Shown: positions 1 to 7,716 of the stretch, piece after piece
How positions within the stretch are numbered: the first letter of the stretch is position 1
How the letters are laid out: the number at the start of each line of letters is the position of its first letter
NCBI RefSeq assembly: GCF_004361915.1
Contig: NZ_SNWP01000012.1
Coordinates: 124,001-188,000, forward strand
DNA from: Sediminibacterium goheungense
GTDB lineage: Bacteria; Bacteroidota; Bacteroidia; Chitinophagales; Chitinophagaceae
Direction of reading: 5' to 3'
Length of the DNA: 64,000 nucleotides
Notes under the pieces: generated by a model
The model's input: only the letters and a program-made list of their open reading frames with translations
Database searches by the model: none
Told to the model about the DNA's origin: nothing
Translations under genes and position numbers: made by a program

Positions 1-246
1 CCGGAGGGGTTATATACGGTAGCTCCCAAATGACAAAAAAATATTTCATAACCCCGGAGGGGTTACACTGCATAAGTGCCGATATTGATTTTGTAAACAT
101 ATCAGGTTGAGGGTTTAAACACCGTTTTGCCGCGAACTCTTTTCTAAATACACCCCTCTTTTATCCGAACATGTGTTACCCCTCCGGGGTAATGGGGTTC
201 CTGGGGTGAGCTAGTGCTACCATGTGCTACCCCGATGGGGTAGAAG
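1..246. repeat. GC-rich dispersed repeats with inverted copies
   Basis: Several copies of a CCGGAGGGGT or ACCCCGGAGGGGT unit lie in this gene-free stretch. The copy at 51-68 is matched in inverted orientation at 173-190 with 17 of 18 positions complementary. A further diverged pair (ACCCCGATGGGGT-like) lies near 228-242. They contrast with the AT-rich surroundings and resemble extragenic palindromic repeats. The window edge cuts the first copy. No gene was seen between 1 and 575. Confidence 0.7.
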
Positions 247-344
247 GAAATGGAGGACTGGGATAAACCAATGCCTCTGTTTATGAGGAGCCAGCAGTTT
301 ATATGGGTATTTGCTTTACAAGAGAATTAAGCCCGCCTCAGTGC

Positions 345-378
345 AACTTTTGGAAAGTTTCGGAACTTTCCAAAAGTT
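345..378. repeat. perfect 15-bp hairpin
   Basis: A perfect 15-bp stem (AACTTTTGGAAAGTT at 345-359 against its complement at 364-378) closes on a TCGG tetraloop. No T-run follows directly, so it is not a canonical terminator. It lies about 200 nt beyond the stop of the minus-strand KAP-like gene and could be its 3' end structure or a REP-like element. Confidence 0.6.
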
Positions 379-575
379 AATACTCACTTTTCTTTAATTC
401 AGTAAGTCTAGTATTTCATGGATATAAGTCTGATAAACTGTAAATTTTTATTTTTTAAAATATTTGTGCCTCAGTGTAATTTTATCACGACATCCCTTTT
501 CTCCCCTGCGGTAATATATTGAGACATTTTGGAAAGCTTTGTGGTGAAGGAATATACAGATAAGTAAGAGAGAGT

Positions 576-2207
576 TTAAGATTGAGCTTTAGTAGCCTTT
601 TTTAAACATTCTAATACCTGTTTGAAAAGTGCCAACTTCCTGGGTGTATTAGTAGTAGTTTCTGTAGATTTTATATTGGTTTCTAACATAGTAATTGTGT
701 GTTCAAGAATAGGTAACTCTCTATTGTGTTCGTTCGCGTGATGGTATCTTTGTTTTATGAATAAATTGAATAACTGAATCTCGTGTAGAGATATCCTATA
801 AATAAGGGTAATTAATTCATGATCAGATATTTCCTTTAAAAAATCTGTACTGTCTACATAATTCCTAAAGTCCCCATTGGATTGATATTTTTTTATAAAT
901 AGTGTAAAGTCAGACTTGAATAGTTGGGCAGTTTCGTTTCTTTTAATATTATTTTTTTCTTCTTTAATAATATTAATGATTTCCATTCCGTATTGATAAA
1001 ACTGCATATTGAGTTCGCTCATATCTCTATCAGAGTAACTATTTTCAAACATAAAAGCAGCATTATCCCAACTAGTAGTATTTTTGATTCTGTTGGCGGC
1101 AATTGAGAAGCCAGCTTTCAATTCTTCAATTTCATGTTCAAAATTTAGATTCAGAGGATTATTATATCGTTCAATATAGAAAATGATAGTTAGATATTCT
1201 GGGAGGTCATAATGCCCTAACTTCGCATAGTCAAGCATTTTAATTGTGGATGCTAAATATTCTTCCTCTTCTAGCAGTAGTGACGTTTTATAATCTAGTT
1301 GATTAAATATTTTATAGTGAAAAGGTATTTTATCATCTGTAAGTTGAAATATAATTTGGAATTCTTCAAAAAAAATCTGACTAGTAAATTCGGAGCCTTC
1401 TGTAATGTACCTAAATAGTGATTGAAAGAAACGATATTCTCCCGTTTGTATGTTGTATTTTTTTAAAAGATCGGTTAGAATTTCTCTATTCTGAGTAGTA
1501 GTCGAGTCTTGATATGATTCTTGATCATTGAAAATATCTGAAAGAGAGAAAACAAGTTTTCTAAAATCATTAATGTTTTTGTACGAAATTCTATTTTGCT
1601 TGTATTCAATAGCAATAATTAATATAAAACGAATGATGTTTGATGTTTGTTTGACGTACTCTTCTTTAGTGTCATTTTTTAAATTTTCTAATCCTTGTTC
1701 AATTTTGCTGAAGCAATCGTGCAGAATGCTTATTCCATATTCGCAACTTCTGAAATTAGTATTATTTTTTTTAGTAAATAAAACTAAAAGATCATTATGT
1801 TCTTTTAATTTTTGAGTAAATTCAGGATAGCCTGCATATTCCTGAGTAGTAATTGAATTTATTATTTGAGAAATATCAGGTTGGTAGGGGAATTTAATAC
1901 CAATTATTTTTTCAATATGCGTTTTGTATTCGTCATCTTCACCTATAATGTCCTCATTGCAAATAATAAGAATTTTGATGTTTTGATCAACTAGTGTGTT
2001 GATGTATCCTATCAAATCCGCAAATGATAGGTTACTGTCCTTTCTTTCTAAATCGTCAAAGCAAATGAATAGTTCATTGGTGTCTAAGAATTCATTGCTA
2101 GCTCTCGCTGTATCCTCTGTGATACTTTCTAGGTTTATATTTTCAATTTGTTTGTAACTCAAAAAACCCTGAAGTGCCATTTTAATAATTCGTCCACTAA
2201 CTTTCAT
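576..2207 (-). pseudogene. KAP-like P-loop NTPase, C-terminal part (frameshifted)
   Basis: This 543-residue ORF carries the Walker B-like motif LFICFDDLERK (about residues 46-56) and a sensor-like LIICNED, as expected for KAP/AAA-type P-loop ATPases, followed by a long helical C-terminal region I do not recognise. It has no Walker A. The Walker A lies in the overlapping ORF at 2197-2502 in another frame. Reading upstream in this frame reaches a run of ten A at 2226-2235 (coding strand). Removing one A would fuse both parts into a protein of about 640 residues. Likely one gene broken by a real or sequencing frameshift, or one that is phase-variable. The DNA is AT-rich, unlike the core genes, which suggests acquisition. 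Function unknown; KAP NTPases are known in membrane-associated and phage-exclusion contexts (for example PifA). Confidence 0.7.
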
Positions 2208-2502
2208 TGTTTTTCTGATCCATCCTTTTTTTTTTAAAGTATTTACCTAGGAATTTCGAAAGATAAATTTCACTAACAATTTTTGTCATTATTGACTCTA
2301 CGGATTTCTGCCCGAAAAGTGAAACATATATTACTTTGAATTTTTTATTTGCATTTGAACAAACTTCCGTCTCTTCAATAATTGGTAAAAGCGTTTTTCG
2401 GAAGTAGTATGTTTTTCCCGAGCCCCAATTGCCAGTCAACTGAATTGCGTAAGACGTTTTTTTTGATAAATAGCTTGCTAAATATGTATCTAAGTTATTC
2501 AT
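2197..2502 (-). CDS. KAP-like P-loop NTPase, N-terminal part with Walker A
   Basis: This 101-residue ORF begins MNNLDTYLASYLSKK and carries a clear Walker A motif, GNWGSGKT, near residues 24-31. This P-loop spelling is typical of KAP-family NTPases. It ends shortly after a poly-lysine stretch encoded by ten consecutive A, where the frame is lost. The Walker B half continues in the ORF at 576-2207. Third gene of a minus-strand series after the membrane proteins at 3242-3895 and 2627-3184. If the frameshift is genuine, this product alone could bind nucleotide only incompletely. Confidence is high that it is part of a P-loop NTPase gene, lower on the exact family. Confidence 0.7.
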   Translation of the reverse strand: MNNLDTYLASYLSKKTSYAIQLTGNWGSGKTYYFRKTLLPIIEETEVCSNANKKFKVIYVSLFGQKSVESIMTKIVSEIYLSKFLGKYFKKKRMDQKNNES

Positions 2503-2626
2503 TTTATTCCTGCTTTTTTTGTAAGAAAACTAAGATTGCGTGGTGTGTTTAGCAAGCCTATATTGATTCTAACTTTTACTTGTTTCAAAAGATAAAATTA
2601 GAAGAAAGATGTGTTTGCAAGCTTGC

Positions 2627-3184
2627 CTAATTGCGCGGGTATAAGTTGTTTTCTATTCGGTGTCTTACAAGTATTCTTAATTCTTCTTTTTCTTTTATTT
2701 TAAGAAAATAGGTATTACAAATCGGGCATCGACTGTAATGTAATATACAATTGTCCTTTGGGCAATAAGGCGTAAAATTGACAATATCATATTTGCCATC
2801 ATAATCCTTTATATATTCCCATTTATATAATAGATTATCAAAGGTGTCAGATTTGTACTTCAAAAATTCAACTGGCAATTCTGATGTTGTTGTGTCTTTG
2901 TCATTTTTATTAAAAAGTGAGCCAATCCACAAGACAAGTATTAGCAATCCTAGCCCTGAAAAAGCTATTAAAATTAGGCCCCAAGTCGGTATTGTAAATG
3001 TTCGTTGAAAAAATAAACTTAAATTTATAAATAGGGCTTTAATAAAACGCCAAGTGCTATTTAAAATTTTGGTATCGGCTGTAGAATCAATAATTCTTAG
3101 AATAAGTACACTTATTATGGCCGTGCCTGTTCCTACGGTCCAATTATTATTCCAAAATGAATTATTTTTTCTTTTGTCATGCAT
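2627..3184 (-). CDS. membrane protein with C-terminal zinc-ribbon-like cysteines
   Basis: The 185-residue product has hydrophobic stretches near residues 16-30, 47-60 and 66-88 (the last is GLILIAFSGLGLLILVLWIG), followed by a soluble domain. Near the C-terminus, PYCPKDNC and, eleven residues on, CPICNTYF form a CxxxxC plus CxxC set that could bind zinc. I do not recognise the family. It lies 57 nt after the wHTH membrane protein and 124 nt before the KAP-like NTPase, all on the minus strand, so a three-gene operon is likely. The DNA is AT-rich like its neighbours. A membrane partner of the NTPase is an inference from context only. Confidence 0.6.
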   Translation of the reverse strand: MHDKRKNNSFWNNNWTVGTGTAIISVLILRIIDSTADTKILNSTWRFIKALFINLSLFFQRTFTIPTWGLILIAFSGLGLLILVLWIGSLFNKNDKDTTTSELPVEFLKYKSDTFDNLLYKWEYIKDYDGKYDIVNFTPYCPKDNCILHYSRCPICNTYFLKIKEKEELRILVRHRIENNLYPRN

Positions 3185-3241
3185 TATCTGAAAGTTTATT
3201 TTTAAGATAGAATACTAGGAAGATGCGCGAATTAGAAAACT

Positions 3242-3895
3242 TTATAGATCAACTATACGCCAAACTTCAGTTCCATTTTTAGAAATTCGACTTGTTACGA
3301 TATTTTCTTTCTTTAAAAATTTCAGTATTTCTAAAACTTGATTCTCTGATAGCTTACTTTTTGTGTCTTTAGCTATGCCACTAACTGTTCTCCAAGTAAA
3401 TTTTGATTCATAAATAGCCGTGATAACATCAAATGCTTGATCGTTGTTATAGGGAATATTTTCTGAATTTCGTAATTGAACTTCGTCAGTTAAAAGATTG
3501 CTTATATTTTCAGTTTCTTGACTACTTGCTTCTAACATTTCAACTGTTTTTTCCGCTTTTTCAGCCTTAGCTTCTACTCTTTTAACTCTATCATATAAAT
3601 CTTCTAGGAATCTCTTAGAATAAAATGCTGCGAGAATGCAAAATCCAGCTAGTATGAGATAGCTTTTTAGTGGGTATGGTGTGTTTGGTTGGGCATCTAA
3701 TAAGTTATTGGATATTATCTGTAAAAAAAGTGGGACAGTAATTGAAGCACATAAACTAAGTAGTAATGTTTTAAAAAAAAAGATCAAACATTCTTTTCTT
3801 GAGAATTGCAAGTCATATGCTAAAAAAAAATTCGTTAAACCGCCTAAGATACCAGAAAGGAAAATTATTAAGATTATTATTGATGTATGGGACAT
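3242..3895 (-). CDS. three-TM protein with coiled coil and winged-helix-like C-terminus
   Basis: The 217-residue product has three predicted membrane helices (about residues 5-25, 38-60 and 76-93), then a charged heptad-like segment (LEDLYDRVKRVEAKAEKAEK, about 97-116). The C-terminal domain (about 155-217) looks like a winged helix: a helical part, ENQVLEILKFLKKENIV, then a short beta hairpin. This layout resembles the membrane proteins found with prokaryotic YEATS-like signalling or defence genes, but that link is a guess. First gene of the AT-rich minus-strand set that ends with the KAP-like NTPase. Confidence 0.55.
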   Translation of the reverse strand: MSHTSIIILIIFLSGILGGLTNFFLAYDLQFSRKECLIFFFKTLLLSLCASITVPLFLQIISNNLLDAQPNTPYPLKSYLILAGFCILAAFYSKRFLEDLYDRVKRVEAKAEKAEKTVEMLEASSQETENISNLLTDEVQLRNSENIPYNNDQAFDVITAIYESKFTWRTVSGIAKDTKSKLSENQVLEILKFLKKENIVTSRISKNGTEVWRIVDL

Positions 3896-4014
3896 AAGTA
3901 TTGTGTCGTTTCGTATAAAAATATTCCAAATATCTCAACTACGCAATACCCACCCAACAATCTTCCTTCCAACTATAAAACCATATTAGTAAATTACTCT
4001 TCCAAACCAACGCT

Positions 4015-7000
4015 ATGAGAAAATTGCAATCCCTCTTCATGCTGCTTATGGTAGCACAACTAAGCATGGCACAAGGCACTATGCTCCTCCGCCAACCCGC
4101 TGCCAGCAAAGACCATATCGTCTTCGTTCATGCCGATGATATCTGGGTGGTTAACCGTAATGGTGGTGATGCCCGCAGGCTTACCAGTGCGGTGGGGTCG
4201 GAGACCAATCCAAGAATTAGTCCCGATGGTAAATGGGTGGCTTTTACGGGGCAGTATGATGGGAACTCGGATGTTTATATTGTGCCCATTGATGGTGGCG
4301 AACCGAAGAGATTGACTTACCATCCGGGGGCTGATATAGTACAAGGATGGATGCCGGATGGGAAGGCGGTTTATTTTACTTCTGGCAGGGAGGGGTATCC
4401 TACCGTGAATACTAAATTTTTTACGGTGCCTGTGAGCGGTGGTACACCTACCGCCATGGTAGTGCCTTTTGGTTTTGTGGGTAGTTTATCGCCCGATGGT
4501 AAAACCATGGCTTACCAGCCCTATAGTTTCTGGGATCCGGAATGGCGCAATTACCGGGGCGGACAGGCACAACCCATCTGGCTCTTCAACATGAGCACCC
4601 ACGAAACCGTTAAAACCGTGCAGGGCGATAAGGAGCGGCATACGGCACCGGTATGGAACAATGATATCTTGTATTTCTTATCGGAGCAGGATTATATCAA
4701 CAATGTATGGTCTTACGACCCCAAAACCAAACAACAGAAACAACTTACTTTTCATAAAGACTTTGATGTAAAGAACCTTACTGCAGCAGGCGATAAAAGT
4801 CTGGTGTATGAGCAGGGCGGCTACCTACACAGCCTCGATCTTGGTTCATCCAAAACATCACAGTTGCTTATCCAGGTTAAAGGAGATCTGAACTGGGGGC
4901 GCCCACGCTGGAACGATCTTTCAGCAGCCAGCCTTACCAATGCCAGTTTATCGCCCACCGGTAAACGTGCATTGTTTGAAAGCAGGGGTGAAGTCTTTAC
5001 CGTTCCCAAAGAAAATGGCGACTGGCGCAATATTACCAATACACCCGGCAGTGCAGACAGGGCACCGGTATGGTCGCCCGACGGACAGAAGATTGCCTGG
5101 TTCTCGGATGCCAGTGGTGAGTACCAGCTCATGATACGCGATCAGTTTGGTTTACAGCCGGCGCAGGCATTTGCCATTCCCAATAAAAAATTCTATTTCA
5201 CACCGGCCTGGTCGCCAGATAGTAAATACATTGCTTTTAGCGATACGGATTATAATATCTGGTTTATCGATGTGAAAACGGGTGTCATTAAACTCGTGGA
5301 TACGGATCGTTATGCGCATCCCAACCGTACCATGAAGCCGGTATGGTCGCCCGACAGTAAATGGATCGCGTATGCGCAGATACAGAACAACCAGTTCAAA
5401 GCCATTAAACTGTACAGCCTCGAAACGGGCAGCAGCAAACAGCTAACTGATGGTTTGTCTGACGCCATCGACCCACAGTGGGATGAGAGTGGCAAATACC
5501 TGTATTTTCTGGCCAGTACCGATTATGCACTGGCCACGGGCTGGCTCGATATGAGCAGTTACAATTATCCGGTTAACCGAGCCCTGTACATTGCCGTACT
5601 GAGCAAGGATGCACCATCGCCCTTTGAGCTGAAGAGTGATGATGAGCCCGTGAAAGTTTCCGATTCGGCTAAAGCACCACGTCCCGCTGCTGCGGGTGCC
5701 GTACAGGTGAAAATAGATTTTGATGGCCTGGATCAGCGTATTGTGGCCGCTAATCTGCCGCTGCGCGATTATACCAGCCTCATTGCGGGCCCGGAGGGTA
5801 CGGTGTTCTTTACCGAAGCGGTACCCAATGAATCAGGCTTAATACTGCACCGCTATAGCCTGAAAGATAGAAAATCAATAGAATTTGTTCGATCGGTGAC
5901 CGGTGCGGTTACCAGCTTCGATCGTAAAAGTATTTTGTACCGTGCTGGTCCGGGCTGGTTCATCAACGCAACCGCCGCCGCACCCCGCCCCGGTGAGGGC
6001 CGGCTGGCCACTGAGGGCATGAAAGTTTATGTGGACCCCTCACAGGAAGCAGAACAGATTTTCAGGGAAGGCTGGCGCTACCAGCGCGATTTTCTGTATG
6101 TAGACAATACCCATGGTGCGCCCTGGGATCAGATTTTTACCTGGTACAAACCCTGGGTAAAACATGTGAAACACAGAAGCGATCTCAACTATATCATCGA
6201 TATTCTCGGTGGCGAAATTGCCGTGGGTCACTCCTATACCAGTGGCGGCGATTTTCCGAATGTGCCTTCCATACCGGGTGGTTTACTCGGTGCCGATTAC
6301 AAAGTGGTGAACGGTTATTTCGTGATCAGTAAAATTTATACCGGCGAAAACTGGAACCCCGATCTGCGTTCACCACTCAGTGGTCCGGGCATCAACGTGC
6401 AGGAAGGTGACTACCTGCTCGAAGTAAATGGCAAACCGCTTACTGCCGATATGAACCTCTTCAGCTTATTCGAAGGCACGGCCAACCGCCAGGTGAAGAT
6501 CCGTGTGAACAACAAGCCTTCCATAGAAGGCTCACGTTTGGTTACCGTGGTGCCCATTGCCAATGAAGGCGGTCTGCGGTCGCGCTATTGGGTAGAAAAC
6601 AATAGAAAAAAAGTAGACCAGTTATCGGGTGGTAAGCTGGCATATGTATATGTGCCCAATACCGGTAACCCTGGTTATACCTATTTCAACCGTTACTATT
6701 TTTCGCAGCAGGATAAAAAAGGCGCCATCATCGACGAAAGAAACAATGGCGGTGGCTCTGCCGCAGATTATATGGTCGACATCATGAACCGCCAGCTCAT
6801 GGGTTATTTCAATAACAGGGTAGAAGGGCATCGACCCTCTACCACACCCATGGCGGGCATCTGGGGTCCCAAAGTGATGATCATTAATGAAAATGCCGGC
6901 TCCGGTGGCGATCTCTTGCCCTATATGTTCAAGAAAGCCAATATTGGTCCATTGGTAGGCACCCGCACCTGGGGCGGTCTCGTGGGCACCTGGGATACGC

Positions 7001-7257
7001 CTCCGTTTATTGATGGTGGCCGCATGGTAGCACCGCGTGGTGGTTTCTTTGATACCGATGGTAAATGGGCCATTGAAGCCGTTGGTGTTTCACCCGATGT
7101 AGAAGTGTTCTACGACCCCAAAACCCTCATCGAAGGCCGCGACCCGCAACTGGAAAAAGCCGTTCAGGAAGCATTGCGTTTGATGCCGTCGAAAGGAATT
7201 GAGCTGAAGAAGGAACCAGCGGCACCGATACGTTCTTTCAGGCCGAAGAAGGGGTGA
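4015..7257 (+). CDS. tricorn-like S41 family serine protease
   Basis: The 1080-residue secreted protease starts with a signal peptide (cleavage near LSMAQ, residue 20). Residues about 45-470 hold repeated TolB/PD40 propeller motifs (SPDGKWVAF, WSPDGQKIAW, WSPDSKYIAF, WSPDSKWIAY). A PDZ-like segment lies near 740-830 and the S41 protease core follows. Catalytic candidates in the tricorn arrangement are His700 in NTHGAPWD and Ser963 in NENAGSGGD. The length matches tricorn protease (about 1070). The role is probably peptide degradation in the periplasm. The residue after Ser963 is Gly, where archaeal tricorn has Asp. Stands alone: minus-strand accessory genes lie upstream and a repeat-filled gap downstream. 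Confidence 0.92.
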   Translation: MRKLQSLFMLLMVAQLSMAQGTMLLRQPAASKDHIVFVHADDIWVVNRNGGDARRLTSAVGSETNPRISPDGKWVAFTGQYDGNSDVYIVPIDGGEPKRLTYHPGADIVQGWMPDGKAVYFTSGREGYPTVNTKFFTVPVSGGTPTAMVVPFGFVGSLSPDGKTMAYQPYSFWDPEWRNYRGGQAQPIWLFNMSTHETVKTVQGDKERHTAPVWNNDILYFLSEQDYINNVWSYDPKTKQQKQLTFHKDFDVKNLTAAGDKSLVYEQGGYLHSLDLGSSKTSQLLIQVKGDLNWGRPRWNDLSAASLTNASLSPTGKRALFESRGEVFTVPKENGDWRNITNTPGSADRAPVWSPDGQKIAWFSDASGEYQLMIRDQFGLQPAQAFAIPNKKFYFTPAWSPDSKYIAFSDTDYNIWFIDVKTGVIKLVDTDRYAHPNRTMKPVWSPDSKWIAYAQIQNNQFKAIKLYSLETGSSKQLTDGLSDAIDPQWDESGKYLYFLASTDYALATGWLDMSSYNYPVNRALYIAVLSKDAPSPFELKSDDEPVKVSDSAKAPRPAAAGAVQVKIDFDGLDQRIVAANLPLRDYTSLIAGPEGTVFFTEAVPNESGLILHRYSLKDRKSIEFVRSVTGAVTSFDRKSILYRAGPGWFINATAAAPRPGEGRLATEGMKVYVDPSQEAEQIFREGWRYQRDFLYVDNTHGAPWDQIFTWYKPWVKHVKHRSDLNYIIDILGGEIAVGHSYTSGGDFPNVPSIPGGLLGADYKVVNGYFVISKIYTGENWNPDLRSPLSGPGINVQEGDYLLEVNGKPLTADMNLFSLFEGTANRQVKIRVNNKPSIEGSRLVTVVPIANEGGLRSRYWVENNRKKVDQLSGGKLAYVYVPNTGNPGYTYFNRYYFSQQDKKGAIIDERNNGGGSAADYMVDIMNRQLMGYFNNRVEGHRPSTTPMAGIWGPKVMIINENAGSGGDLLPYMFKKANIGPLVGTRTWGGLVGTWDTPPFIDGGRMVAPRGGFFDTDGKWAIEAVGVSPDVEVFYDPKTLIEGRDPQLEKAVQEALRLMPSKGIELKKEPAAPIRSFRPKKG

Positions 7258-7300
7258 GCTAATAGCTAACAGCTTCCCTCACGCTTCTAGCACTGAGTGA

Positions 7301-7369
7301 ATTCAAAATTCAAAAGTCAAAAGTCAAAAAAGAATACCCCTTTTGACTTTTGACTTTTGAATTTTGAAT
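7301..7369. repeat. perfect 29-bp inverted repeat of TTTGAAT/TTTGACT heptamers
   Basis: Arm 7301-7329 is the exact reverse complement of 7341-7369, with an 11-nt spacer. The arms are tandem 7-mers (ATTCAAA, AGTCAAA and their complements), and the right side continues with one more unit to 7376. It lies 44 nt after the stop of the tricorn-like gene. It could end transcription as a long hairpin, but no separate T-run follows. Confidence 0.8.
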
Positions 7370-7425
7370 TTTGAATGGACCTCAACTTATGTTCATTACA
7401 CACTACGCATACATTCCAGATGTGA

Positions 7426-7473
7426 ATAAATTATTTAAAAAATAATCAATAAGTTATTTTTTAAATAATTTAT
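7426..7473. repeat. perfect 20-bp AT-only inverted repeat
   Basis: Arm 7426-7445 (all A and T) is exactly complementary to 7454-7473, with an 8-nt spacer. It is unrelated to the neighbouring heptamer repeat. It lies about 245 nt upstream of the TonB receptor gene, so it may be an operator, a terminator or a cruciform. The rest of the 7258-7716 gap shows no gene I can support. Confidence 0.65.
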
Positions 7474-7716
7474 TTTGTATATTCGTTATAGGTTCCTGTT
7501 TTTACATGAACTAAATCTGAATAACAAAGCCATATTCCCCCTGTGCTTTGTTTGTAACCTTTAATTCGTTGGAATGATTGTCTGTATACCCATCACATTT
7601 TGTGGTATGCAGGAAAGCTATGTTACTGCATTTTGCCTGTTGCATCTGCTATCGGTATGCTTTGCCGATGTAAACATGTAAAATGAGATATCCATTTATC
7701 CATGTAAAGACAATAT

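Noticed and set aside
345..378. rho-independent terminator
   Set aside because: Perfect hairpin but no T-run on either strand immediately after the stem, and about 200 nt from the nearest stop codon.
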